Shown: in pieces, positions 37,261 to 48,975 of the stretch
Position numbering within the stretch: the stretch's first letter is position 1
How the letters are laid out: every line of letters begins with the position of its first letter
The notes under the pieces: generated by a model
Told to the model about the DNA's origin: nothing
Database searches by the model: none
Seen by the model: only the letters and a program-made list of their open reading frames with translations
Translations under genes and position numbers: made by a program
NCBI GenBank assembly: GCA_013400975.1
Contig: WBMZ01009006.1
Location: forward strand, 186,001-250,000
Origin: Atrichornis clamosus
Taxonomy: Eukaryota; Chordata; Aves; Passeriformes; Menuridae
Length of the DNA: 64,000 bases
Direction of reading: 5' to 3'

Positions 37261-38677
37261 ACCTTTTTTTACCTCAGCAGTTTCTGTGTAAACTCAGAGT
37301 GATCTAATGGGCATGCAGTGTACAAACAGAATCGAGGAGGGAGATGGAGATGTTGTTATATAGGCTCTGCGAATCCCACCAAACACTATTTGCTCCAAAC
37401 CCAGCTTCTCAGTGGTCTGTAAACAAGATTGCTGTCTTTTCCCCTGACATCCTGCAGCATTCCTGCACTCCTGTCTTGCTTTCGTCCTCGTTCCCTGCTC
37501 CAGATTGTAAAAGCTAACACCGCAGACCTGGCCGTGTGTGAGGGCACCAAAGATGGGACTGATTTTGTGGAGATTTATTCCCTGCTGTTTTATGTGCCTT
37601 GAGCTCACACTTTAACTGCCTCTCACGATGAGATCCTCACAATTCCAAACCTGGGCCGTGCCAGGGCTCTGCTTAGCCCTACCTTAGGGGCACAGCATCC
37701 AGGCAGCAGAATCTCCACACTAGAACTCAGGGGCTGCCTCCCTTCCAGAACCTGGAGACCTCTTGAAATGCACTACACCACCCTGCCTGTCAGAATTCTT
37801 GCCAAAGAAAAGGGTTAGAGCAAGGAAAGATGTGCACACAGGCCCCTCCTGAAAAGCTCACTGAGGACCCAGTCAGGGGTACACTGCAGCAACCAGCCCT
37901 CCTAAGCACAAGACCTGCTTTTGAGGAGATGAGCCATAGACAATCTGCATTAAACTTTCTCCTTGGGGAGATCTGAGCTCCAGCAAATGCCTGGCTTACA
38001 GCTGACATGAATTTTCTTGGCTCAGTCATCTGGAAGGGGTGCTGCTACAGGGCAGAATAAGGGAGCACAGCCAGAGCAACGTATCTTCAGTCTGGAAATA
38101 AGAGGCTGCTCCTTCTAGCTTCAGACAAGCCAAGAAGGTCAAGGCATCAAGGCCCTTGTTTTCCCAGCTCCTTCAAGCTGACACCACTCTCATGAGCAGG
38201 CAAACTACGTTGCTCAGTTCCCACAGCAGTTTTACATGTCAGCGCCTAAGAAAAAGCAGCCTGTGTGCTCTGCTGTCACCTCCCAGGTCTCCAAAGCACT
38301 TCGGCTGCCTTGGACAAAAATTAAATAAATAAGAGATGCACAGAAGAGAAGCTCTTCAAAGACAGGCATGCGAGCAGCCGAGTTGTCAGGGGACTCCCTG
38401 CGCTGCTGCCCTCTCTCGCTTCCCCCTCCATCCTCTTTTATTTCCCTCATCCAGCAAGGATGGTGTGGCGGGACTGGAAGAAACCTGGCAAGGTCATGCT
38501 GTTTGATTTTGATGCCAGTTCCAATTACATCCTGGCTTTTATAAGCAAATCAAAAAAAACCAAAAGGCTAAGAAGAAAAAATAGAGGGTGGGAGAGAGAC
38601 AAGAGAGGCAACAGTGTCCAGCTGCAGGCTGGGAAATGACATTTTAATTTGTCAACTGATCCTTTCCCCTGTGCCCC

Positions 38678-38696
38678 TTTTTTTTTTTTTTTTTTT
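38678..38696. repeat. Poly-T tract
   Basis: Nineteen T in a row inside an otherwise mixed, possibly conserved block. Confidence 0.85.
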
Positions 38697-41600
38697 CCCT
38701 TTTCTCATTTTACCCTGTAAATTAATTAGCCTGTTTATCATGTGGAAAGACTGCAAACGGGGCGGCCTTGATAAGGGCTGAGCTGGAAAAAGCCCTTCTT
38801 TCTGCTTGGATATGGGCACCAAAGATGTGGCCACAAAGCACAGACAGCCAGATGGAAGCAATGTCTTCATGTGTTCAATACTCAGGTTTCAGGTGGTCCC
38901 GGAGAGATCACAGATGCACTTTCCAGAGCACCTATGCACATGAAAAGTAAGTAGCTACCTTTCTTCATCAGCTTAGACTTTTGTCCAGGCTTAGGAAATA
39001 AGGACTATAAAGGCATTCAGCTAAATGAAAAGCTGAATTCAAAGGTGCTGGAATATCTTTTTTTCTGCATTTTTTTCCCCTCTCCACATGTTACATTATT
39101 AGACTTTGGGACTGGAAGGTAAAGAAAATAATTGAAAGGAAGACTCTCACAGTATTCCAGAAGGGGCAGAAATGAGACACATCACAACATCCAGAATTAT
39201 GACAACGACTGACAGTGTATTTTTGAAGATACATTAAAGCTTCAGAAAGTAAAGTAGCTCCTCACTCTCATTGCTAGGGACGAGACTTAGCATGGGATCA
39301 GATTACCCAAATGTGCCACCTTCCTCCTTTTCCCTGAGGTATCTGCTCCCCACCATCATGACAGCTGGGTTTCTGATCAAATGAGTATCAGATCCAACCA
39401 AAACCTCCATGTCAGATCTCCCAGCCTATGCAGTACCAGCTGCAACATGGAAGAAGTGGAACACCCTGAAGAAAAAGCCTCCTCAAGATATTTCCAACTT
39501 CTAGCAAAGTCAGCCATGATAGACCCAGGTATGATTCAAAAATGCAGGTACTGCTGTGAAGAGGAAGCTACATAGTGCAGCTTGAATCTTTGATTCTGGC
39601 CTGTGGCTCAGTTCCTCCAGAGTTGAGGATGACTGCAAAACTGAAGACTCCAAAGATTTCTTCCCATTTGTCTGCAGCCCAAGGAAATATCATGATGACA
39701 GGCTTCTTCTCAGGGCTCTCTCAAATTCTAATTATCACGAGCAATGGGTGTTTTCCTTGTCCAAATTCTCTAGGAGAGTACTGCCCTACCATCACCCTGC
39801 TAAGCACCACGGGATCTCTGCAGTAGTGATGTACCTCTAGCACACTGAACACTCATTCTCTCCTCTCACACCCTAATGAGAAAGAACATCCTCAAATGAG
39901 ACACCTGGGGAGTTAGACAAAATAAGTAATATGATTTAAAAGCAAAACAAAGGGCTAAGAACAGGGTTGACACAAGTGAATACAACTCTGCAGAAGTCCT
40001 GACAGTTTTCTCAGGCATACATTCAGCTCCATATATTTTCAGGTATTCAGTATTCAAGCATCCTTCTCCCAATCTTCTCTTCTTTTTATCCATCCATATC
40101 TATGCAAATCTCATTTCTTCAATCCAGCTCACCACAATAAGTATCTCTCTCACACACATAAAGCCTAAATTTTATCAAGCATTTTATTTACTTCTGTCCC
40201 AGTGGAGAGAAGAAAAAATGGAGAGGTATAGAAAAAGAGAAAGGAGATTACTGCTGCCTCTTTTTTTTTTTGTAATTGGCAGGTACTAAGACATTTCCAT
40301 TATTGGCACAAACAAACAAACAAAAAATCCACAGCAGACCAACCTAGCAGCAGCAGCTCCAGGTGTGGACTCCAGGTGACAACACTAGCTACGGGCAGTG
40401 GAGCCTCTGTATGCAGCTGACAAAATGCAGCCTGCAGACTCAGCAGAAATGGAGGCAGAAACCATAATTATCCACTCAGATCCTAACAGGGGGCCAGGCC
40501 CTCACTGTGCCGTGCTGGGTATGCTCAGTAAGTTAAAGAAAGACCCCAAAGAACTCATCCACAGTGTGCAAGGAAGGACAAAACTGGCAGGGAGAGGAGG
40601 AGGGAAGGAGGAAAGGCAGAGTGCTTGCCAGCTGTCTCACTGTGCTTCAGTGTTTGCTCTGCTGGGAAGCAGGAGAGGGGCAGGTTGGGATGAAGGACTG
40701 TGAAGGAGCTGTATTGTGGCCTTAGGAAGAAGTACAGACTGAAAAAAAGCCCTCAACTGCATTTGAAATAGTCCCCACATAATTTCTGATTCTGTGTTCA
40801 TGGAGTGGCTGGATACTGCATCTCTCCTGCTGGTCGTAGTCAGGCAATGGGGAGCTGTGAACCCCTCTCCTCCCTCCCAGTCTTCGCACTGCAGCGATGG
40901 ATGGGATGTTGTTGCTTACCCTCCTCCATCCCACGCAGCCAAAGCTGAGCACTGGGACTGCCAGCTTTCTGGGACCAGTACTGCGGTGTTCGTCCCTGCT
41001 GCTGCTCAGCACTCCTATAGGAACACTTATTTTTGTCCCCAAAAAGCACAATACAAAACACCCAGCTTCCTTCATTCTCCATTAAATGCTGTCTGGTGCT
41101 GCCCAAGACAAGCAGTGTTTAAAACCTCTCTAGTGGAAATGATGCTGCCAGTGAGCCCAAGTTCAAAATCCACACTGGGGAGCTCAGCGACTCGTGTGTG
41201 GTCAGCTCTCCAGACCCCCTCCCAAAACTGCAGTTATCCCCACCAACGGCGGGAGAGGTACTTTGTGTTCCCAGCCCTAACAAAAGTGCCACTACTGCGG
41301 TGCACAGCCAGGTTTTATACACAGATACTTATCCCCGGGGAAGCCACTGAGACAAGCTCAGGAAAGGTTATTACCAGCATGCTGTAGCCATCAGAAAGCA
41401 AGGCAGGAGCCATTCGTTTCCCATGTTTCATCCCAGTGTCTCCCCACAGACCTTGCCACCCCACACAGTCCTTCCATGACTCATTTTCCCAGGAGTGCAA
41501 TGCAGATGATGGTGTTCCCAGCCTCAGCTGAGGCTACAAGCCTCTTTCATTTGCTGTTCATAAGCCTGATGTGCAAATACAGATCACTGAGCATCCAGAA

Positions 41601-42138
41601 GACAGAATGAATCTGTCACAGCAGTTTCTCGAAACCTCAGCTCAGGACACAAGGCAGCCTCTCTCCTCTTCCTTGCAACTGAAATTTTGTATCCAACCCT
41701 GGAGTCATCCAGTGCTTTGAGAAAATAAGATGTGCTCCAGAGCTATCACAAAGCAAGATGGCACTAGCATGCAATTCCCAATAAAATTGAAAGTCAACAC
41801 CTTTTTATCTTTGATTTGATCAAAACCCAATTCATGCTTAAATATTTTTTTCCCTTAAAAACTCTCCTCACAGATGTGAAATCCTGCTGAAAGACATTTT
41901 CAGACCAAAAAGGGTTGTTTAGCATAAAAAGTCGTCTCTCTCCACCACCACCACCTCCCCACACACCACTTTACTGCGGGCTTTTGTGTTTAATGCCAAA
42001 ACATATAGTTTGCTAAAGGTCATAGAAAAGCGACAAAAAACCCCTGACTAAATAAATACTCAAAATAAGGATATAAACATTTAGACATACTTTTGCTCTG
42101 AATGTACCACTCATTGTCTGAACATGATTATACTTCTG

Positions 42139-42703
42139 ACTCCTGCAACTTCTTTCAAATACAAGGACAGACCTCAGCTGCTCCTCATGCAGCTTCCCCT
42201 CCAGACCCTTCACCATCCTCATGGCCCTCCTTTGGATGCTCCCCAATAGCTTAATGTCTTTATTATATTGCAGTGCCCAAAACTGCACATAGCTTTCCTT
42301 GATCAGCTAAGTAGGTTGCCTTGTCATAGTAGGAAATTTGGTTTGATAAGTAGGACTTTCCTCTCATGAAGCTGTTCTGGCTGTGACCATGTTGTCTTTC
42401 AAGGTGTTATTCAATACCTCCCAAAATAATCTTCTCCATAACTTTACTAGGCACTGAAGTGAGACTACACGCCTGTAGTTTCTGGGGTCCTTCTTCTTTC
42501 CCTTCTTGAAAATCAGGACAATGTTCACCAGCTTCCAGTCAGTTGGGACCTCTCTGGACCACTGAGACTGCCCAAAAATCATCGAGAGAGGTTTTGTGAT
42601 GGTATCAGCCAGCCCTTTGAGGATTATTGGATGAATCTCATCATGCCCTATAGATTCGTAGAGATCCAGCTGAAGCAGCAGATCCCACACAATTCCCTCA
42701 CAC
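42139..42703 (-). mobile_element. CR1 LINE fragment, reverse-transcriptase start joined to 3' region
   Basis: Read on the minus strand, the first part (42703 down to about 42297) encodes the N-terminal reverse-transcriptase text of CR1: DEIHPIILKGLADTITKPLS, then VPTDWKLVNIVLIFKKG and KKDPRNYRR. In a second frame follows the EKIILG-type segment and remnants of the SYLTN-type segment. At about 42296 this runs straight into the 3' part, WALQYNKDIKLLGSIQRRA and KGLEGKLHEEQLRSV, normally several hundred codons further on. The catalytic centre has therefore been deleted. Frameshifts separate the pieces. The element is inactive and truncated at both ends; no ATTCTRTG octamer tail is visible on its 3' side. 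Confidence 0.9.
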
Positions 42704-44210
42704 TTACTTGCATCTTTGTTGCTCCTTTCGGTGCCACTTAATATGCAGACAAGGAGTTCTAAGAAGATCTACATTATCCAACCTAATGGCAGAGCCATTT
42801 CCAAACTTTATACTCATTTCTTCACATGTGAATACTGCCAACTTACATTAATTGTAGTAATTTATGCAAATGGAGAATGGAGGGAAAGCAGTTGTACAGG
42901 TGTCTAAGCTACATCTCTGAATGTGACAGAAGCAGCACAGACCAAAGACTATAGGATTATCGCATGATTCATGGAATCGTTAAAAACCTTCTGCTGTTTA
43001 TATCAACTTAAAAATCTTTGGAGCTTTTTCTCAGATCAGCAATAACAGACCTACCTAACTACACAGACAAACATCAACAAGACTCCTCACCCCTTCCATT
43101 TTCACAATAAAAGAGAGTTCTTCTCTTTCTTCTTAATTAAATTTTTGTCTTCTCTTATTACCCTGGGCTACTGCTTTGTGTCTAAAGCGTTCTGTACTGG
43201 ACCACAGAAACAATAAAAGAATATGTACTCCAGGCCCATGCAAGGCCTCTGAACTGTCAGAGCTCTGCTAATAAAAGGTAAAAACAAAAAATGTACCAAG
43301 ATCAGACTGCTTCTACTACAGACTTCCAGAGAGTCCAGATCATTATAAATGGGGTGGAGAGGGAAAAAGAGCTCAGAGCATAGCAGTAGCCTACTTGTCT
43401 ACAGGGGACCTCAAAGCACTTCTAATACTAATGAATGAGTCTTTCTAGTTCCTTCTGAGATGAAGCAACACTGCTATTGCTCCATAAGGGATGAGGAAAC
43501 TGAGGTATTTGAGAGGGATGCAATCGATGCACAGCCTGACCACGGTACAGTGCAGAGCCTGAGCCAACAGCCTGGCCTGAGCCACAGGCCATCCTGCTCC
43601 CCTAAAATGGACTTTTTGAAGCCATAAAAAGTTACTCCAAACTAAAGCAGGCCAACACAACACACAGGATGTGACGCAATGTACTTGGTCAGTTAACCAC
43701 TGTGCACGATCAGAGCCTCCAGGAAACAGGTACATGTGGTAGAGCCTTGAAGGGAGGAAAAACACAATCCCACACAAACGACTTGAAAGGTCCAGTTTGT
43801 CTGTGACTGCATGGCTAAATTTGGTCTCAGGCCATTTCTCACTGGGTGGAAACCACATACAACTTACTGCTTCACCTTTGGAATTTGTGAAAGCATTCCC
43901 CTTCCTCAGCCGGTTCCTGCAGGGATAGCAAGAGCTATTAGGGTCAAGGGAATGTGAGGGATCTTTTGAGGACAAATGTTAATAAAAGAGTGACAAAGTT
44001 TGTTTTACAGGTCTTGGAGTACACTGTGCTCTAAGAATAAAAAATTACCCTTCCAAATGGTTGATTTGACCCTTTTCAGGAGCACAATTCTAAGGAAAAA
44101 AAAAAGACCACAAAATATATGCACCAAATGCTCTAGAGCAGTGGTCCTGCCTCCAGCGCATAAAACATTGGTTCTGCCACTGGACAAAGTGTAAATCCCA
44201 TTCTTCTTTC

Positions 44211-44228
44211 AAAAAAAAAAAAAAAAAA
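44211..44228. repeat. Poly-A tract
   Basis: Eighteen A, followed by GAAAAGAAAAG. Confidence 0.85.
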
Positions 44229-45111
44229 GAAAAGAAAAGATGAAAATCTCCTAAATGATTCAACATTTTATACACATTCCGTATACTGCAGCCTTGAAAA
44301 AGATGCCGCAGCATGACGGGCTTTGGAGACTTTATCTTGCTGCAGCAACTGAAGAAGAGCAGTTTTAACACTGACATAATAGTCAGGCATGTGTTTGTTC
44401 GGTGGTTATCCACAGCCAGCATTAGGGTGGTGGGGAATGTGTTCTTGGCAGTTCTGCATATGCGCAGGTTTCGTTTCTAACGGGCTCTACTCCATGAACG
44501 CATATGTTTTGGGCTGTGTCTGGGTGTCATCTGCTAATGCTGTACAAACGGAGGTGCCAGAGCTGTGTGCATGCTTCTGGCCTGTGCTCTGTGAGTGTGC
44601 ACCCTGAGTGTGTGCAGGCATGCGCACACCTTCTGGGCTCTGAGGTTCTGTTTCTCTCTGTGTACTGAAGCGTGCTGCGAGCACCTTGGTTTTGCAGGGT
44701 TTGCTAAGGCACGCTGCCATTCTTAGCTGACCCTGGTGGTAACCGCTGAAACCTTCCACTCCTGCCCCACACTAAAGGATTCATCTCTTTCTTCGGCTAC
44801 AAACACTGTCAGAGCTGCCACTTTATGTAAGAGTGTCCTCCACCAGACAAAGACTGCCCCTACCCTACACACACCAAGTCCAACTGCCCCTCAAATAACA
44901 CCAAACCAGACTTGACCTGTTAAGCCCCAGTTAAGTCCCACCTCAGTCCCAGTTCCAGAAGCAAGCATTGTCCTGGCACATTCATGGACAGTGACCCCTG
45001 TTCTTCATGCCCTCAGGCGCTTGGGTACAGTTTTCCAGTGCTGCCTGAGGGAGACAGCATTGACCGAGGGACCACGAGGTGAATAATCAACAGAAGAGTC
45101 CACCCTGGGGC

Positions 45112-45137
45112 ATGCTGAACAAAGATGCTGAACAAAA
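45112..45137. repeat. 13-bp tandem duplication
   Basis: ATGCTGAACAAAG is followed directly by ATGCTGAACAAAA. A local duplication; no mobile element recognised. Confidence 0.65.
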
Positions 45138-45903
45138 AAACTGCCATAAACTGCTGCTAGATGACCCTGCCTCATGGAATGACTTGACATCTCCCATATT
45201 CCCACATGGATCATCTCCCTACTACACCTTGAGTCACAGACTCTCTTGGTCATGGCTAGTAAGATGAAGCTCCTGCCAAGGGAAGCAGCCAGGAAACCTC
45301 CCTCAGATTATCAGCTCTGGTAGAACAGTGGTACAAGCAACCTAAGCTTTGATACGGTGGTATGAGATATAGTCTTGAGGCAGGCAAAATATTCAAACTG
45401 CGACATAAAACATAAAAAAGTAGTTTCTGATGTGTAACTCTTGCCTTTTGTTTTCTTTCTTTTGTAGTCCCTCGACTATTCCAAATGAGGTTATGACTCT
45501 TACATATCACGGTAGTTGTTAAACTGGAACTGGAATCAGGGGAAATACCTCCCACTCTCAGTCATCCAGTAAATCCCATCAAGTCCATCTTCTATATCAC
45601 AACACAGAGCAAAGGTCAGTGTTCAGTGTAGAAAAAAAGGTGTGCGCTCCTATGCAGAAAAACAAAGTCTCTTGCAACACACTCTGTTTAGTTTTTGTGA
45701 CAAGGTTGAGAGGGAAGGGAGGCTGCAGAAGTGGCTTCTGTAAGACAGCAGAAGCTGCTCCCATGTTGGACAGAGACTGGTTTAGCTGGCTCCAAAATGC
45801 CACTCCAAATCTGCCACTGTCCAAAGCTGAGCCAAACAGTGGTGTTGGTAAGTGCCTCTGCAGTTACATAATTAAGAAAGAGCAAAAAACTGTTAGTCAG
45901 ATG

Positions 45904-46612
45904 TGAGAGAGGAGATAATGAAATAAAAAAAGCCCTGCACACACCAAGGTCAGTGAAGAGGGAGGAGAGAAGGTGCTCCAAGTGTGGGAGCAGATTCCTC
46001 TGCAGCCTGGGGAGGACCTCACAGGGCAGGAGGTGGATGTGCCTTGAAGGAAGCTGCAGCCCTTGAAAAGCCCCTGCTGGAGCAGGCTCCTGACAAGAGC
46101 TGTGGCCATGAAGCAGAGTCTACACAGGAGCAAATTTTCTGGCAGAAGCTACAACCCATGGGGAATGCATGTGGGAGCAGTCCACTCCTGAAGGATTGTG
46201 CCCCATGGGAGGACGTACACTGAAGCAGTTCCTGAAGAACTGTCTCCTGTGGGAGGGACCCCACTCTGCAGCAAGGGAAGAGCATGAGGAGGAAGGAGCA
46301 GCAGAGACAAAGTGTTATGGACAGACTGCAGTACATACTCCCTGTTCCCCCATCTTGCACATGGGGGAGGAAGAAGAGAGGCAGTGAAGTTGAGCCTGGG
46401 AAGAAGGGAGGGGTGGGGAAGGTGTTTTTAGTTTTGTTCTAATTTCTCACTATCCTACTCTGTTACTAACTGGCAACAAATTACATTAATTTTCTCAAGT
46501 CTAGTCTGTTTTGCCCATGACAGCAATTGGTAAGTCATCACCCCCTGTCCTCCTGAGGAGGAGTGATAGAGCACCTCGGTGGGCGTGAAGCAGCCAGCCA
46601 AGGCCAGCCCAT
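45904..46612 (+). mobile_element. Second LTR of the same avian ERV family, 5'-truncated
   Basis: This copy lacks the promoter part seen at 143-716 but keeps the central block that the other copy has lost. It opens near ACACACCAAGGTCAGTGAAG and runs through GTGCTCCAAGTGTGGGAGCAG, several GGAGCAG-type units including a 44-bp tandem pair (46187-46274), then TTGAGCCTGGGAAGAAGGGA, TTTCTCACTATCCTACTCTG, the decayed polyadenylation region ACAAATTACATTAAT, GTCTGTTTTGCCCATGACAG, and the closing GAGTGATAGAGC...GTGGGCG. Just before the end it jumps from CCCCTGTCC to TCCTGAGGAGG, omitting about 50 bases present in the other copy (equivalent to about 614-668 there). No coding retroviral sequence adjoins it. 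Several frames of 72-113 codons lie within it and are not genes. Confidence 0.8.
46187..46274 (+). repeat. 44-bp tandem repeat inside the LTR
   Basis: Two consecutive 44-base units each begin CCTGAAG, continue as ANTGT..CC.TGGGAGG and end in an AGCA-type box. A third, more diverged unit seems to precede them at about 46141-46186. Such internal GGGAGG...GGAGCAG repeats are, as I remember, a hallmark of this LTR family and vary in number between copies. Confidence 0.6.
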
Positions 46613-48792
46613 CCCCACCCCCAAATAAATAATGCCTCTGAGGGAAAACATAGAGGGAAGCATCTTTAAGGAATGGGTAATACTGCTGCAGGTGAGGCAG
46701 ACAGCAGCATTCCAGCTGTGTGTTGCTGTTCTGGCCAGTCTTGAGGGCCTGGTTACAGAAAGGATAAAGAACCACATTTTTCAGGATGATGAACATAATT
46801 GTTCCTAGGGACTTCTGACAGAGGAGAGGGTAGACTGCACTTCTGAAAAATCAAACCCTCACTCCTCAGACAAATGAACAATAATAGTTCATGCTGTAAT
46901 CAAGTAACAATAATTCAATTAATAATTTGTGCTTCAACCAAAACCTGGGACCCAAGAAGACACCTTCTTTTGCCCAGGACACAGAGTGAGGCAGTAGCTA
47001 GGACTCCCTTTCCAGAGGCATTCCCAGCCCTAAAGTGTCATCAGCAAAAAGAGTGATCTGATTTCTTGGCAGCACACACTGCCACGGGCTCATGAGCCAC
47101 TTCCTTCCCTAGGACGTGATGCCCTGGACGGCTCTGCTCACGCTGCCTGCCAGTGTCTGCTGTCATCCCCACTCCTCCGTAAGGCCCCCTCCTCCCTCTG
47201 CTACTCATTCCTTTGCTCAACGAGGCTGGCATTTAAGAAACACTTATTCCAATCCATTTCTACCCTTGTACAGCAATTGGGTGTCATTTAGTTTGATTTA
47301 GCCAATTTAGTCCTATGAATTAATTGGTTAATAAGCCATCTGTATGCATCAGGTGACAGAGTCGCGCTCTCACACACAGACACAGACAAGCTACTCACTT
47401 GTCCTTGTTTAATAACAGGCTGTAGGGAGTAGGAGCGGGAGAGGCGTGAGGGGTAATATCACTCCCCACGGGGAAGTGACAACAGAGGGACGTGGCGATC
47501 ACCGCACCAACCTTGACCTCTGAGCCGGGGAGCTGCCTGCTTAGGGTAATTCAGAAATAACCTGCAACATAGCTGAGAGGAGAGCCAGCTACACAACAGC
47601 CACAAGAACCACGGACATGCTTCACATCGTAGGTTGGGGTTTGTTAAAAGAGACAGCAAAAGAGGTTTAGTTCATTCTTACCCGACAGTAGGAAATTCTC
47701 AGCTGCATTCCCAAACAGCTGAACTTTGTATGTGTGTAGGAGGGGGAGAGGGGTAGGAAGTGGGGGAATAGGAGGAGATTGAGGTCTAAAGCATTTGATT
47801 TAGGCGTGATCTTTAATTACGAGAAAAAGATCTCATCTATTTTGATTTCTTTTTAAATACCAAGGAAAAAAGCACCCCTTGCCGGCCCCAACCATTTCAA
47901 TGTTATATACAAACCCCCAGGCTATTCAACAAACAACAATACAGCAAACCAAAATCAAATCCAGCAACATATCCCAACCCACACAACAGAAAAACATCAA
48001 CTGTTCAGACAGAAAAACAACACTCCCTCCCCTGGCTGCCCATCCATCTCAGCCAGCCCTGGGTGCCCCAGCAAGCAGACAAGTTTCTCAGTAAACCATG
48101 AAGTCTGACACAGGATTTTCAGACTGACAGGAAACTGAATTACAGGACTATGAGACCTCTGGGGAAAAGCCCTGGCAGCAGCTCCCTCTCTTTTATGCCC
48201 CAAGAACTACCCTCCATCTCAGCCACTGCAACTGCAACAACATTATGTGGGGAAGGGGTCCCTTGCTGGTGTGGGAAGCTCCCAAATGATTTGGTACGGT
48301 AAATGCCAGCACTGGGGCCATAACCTACAAAACCCAAGCCAAATGGCAGCACTTTAGTGTGACACGCTGGGCAACACGCTCTCAATAAAGAATTACACCA
48401 CAAGCTTCTGTACTGAGTGATTTCCAGTGGAAGGTGCAGCCCGTTGAAGGCTGCATGGTCCAGCAGTCCTAGAACAAACACAGGCACCAGGAAAGGCCGT
48501 GGCTGAGGCCACGGGAGGGAGAGGAGAGAGGGCTTAGCCTGTGCTCGGTGGTGCAGAGCAGCAGTGCATCCACAAGGGCTCCTCCAGGGTTCGCCTGGCT
48601 CCCGACGTTTTTCATTATCTGGGAGAGAAACAAATGTGCTGCAGACGCTGTGAGAGAGACACAAAGTGAACAGCAGGGACATAGCTCCGAGGAGAAAGTA
48701 CTTTCCCCACCTCTCCCTAAGGAAAATGAAATTACAGTGGAGTTGGCTTCAAACGTATCCCATTAACACAACAGGCACTACAGGAAGGGGAA
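46613..48792. other. Intergenic; contains one homeodomain-rich block
   Basis: No gene recognised. The stretch at 47220-47345 stands out (entered separately). The 180-codon minus-strand frame at 48140-48682 is unrecognised and overlaps ordinary mixed DNA. Confidence 0.35.
47220..47345. promoter_or_regulatory. Candidate conserved non-coding block
   Basis: A dense run of short A/T cores in non-repetitive DNA: AAGAAACACTTATTCCAATC, CAGCAATTGGGTGTCATTTAG, GATTTAGCCAATTTAGTCC, TATGAATTAATTGGTTAATA. CCAATT and AATTGG lie in inverted order around GTCCTATGAATTA. Suggestive of a developmental enhancer, but no alignment is available. Confidence 0.22.
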
Positions 48793-48975
48793 CATCGTCG
48801 GTGCGCTGAAGTGAGACGCTGGCAGGCGAAGCGAAGCAGGCTGGAGCAGCCCCTTCCAGAGAGGAAAGGTGTGTGCCCTGCCAGCCCACACACGGCGGGC
48901 AGAGCAGCGCCTTCTCACTGCCCGCGTGGGGAGCCCCGGAGTGCCTCGCTGGGGCTTCGGCCCTGAAGAACACAC
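48793..48975. promoter_or_regulatory. CpG-dense patch
   Basis: I count 15 CpG dinucleotides in about 183 bases, GC-rich (roughly 60-65%), against CpG-poor surroundings. This is near the unsuppressed expectation. It suggests either an unmethylated regulatory element or promoter of an unannotated transcript, or a young GC-rich insertion. No TATA box, start exon or repeat family is recognisable. Confidence 0.3.

Larger units (their letters stand above)
32281..42138. other. Intergenic, no gene recognised
   Basis: Nearly 10 kb without a supported gene. It holds a hairpin (33088-33114), a C/T tract (33702-33735), a (CA)n run (34641-34656), a (TA)n run (37245-37260) and poly-T runs (38678-38696, 40261-40271). 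The blocks at about 33740-34110 and 38480-38790 look like possible conserved elements. The longest frame in the whole window, 197 codons on the plus strand at 40794-41387, has no domain I recognise and no start context or splice evidence. Confidence 0.35.
42704..45903. other. Intergenic, no gene recognised
   Basis: Poly-A at 44211-44228 and a short tandem duplication at 45112-45137. The 176-codon minus-strand frame at 43445-43975 has no recognisable domain. The text at 43486-43503 (AGGGATGAGGAAACTGAG) recalls the reverse strand of MIR but is too short to call. Confidence 0.35.

Noticed and set aside
40794..41387. Longest open frame in the window (197 codons, plus strand)
   Set aside because: No recognisable domain, serine- and cysteine-rich chance-like composition, and several overlapping frames on both strands.
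42960..42995. CR1-tail-like text (GATTCATGGAATCGTTAA)
   Set aside because: Too short and lacks the adjoining CR1 3' sequence.
43486..43540. Possible reversed MIR fragment (GATGAGGAAACTGAGG)
   Set aside because: Only about 16 bases match well; flanks do not continue the MIR order.
43445..43975. A 176-codon minus-strand frame
   Set aside because: No family recognised; no splice or promoter support.
48140..48682. A 180-codon minus-strand frame
   Set aside because: No recognisable motif; looks like random translation of mixed DNA.
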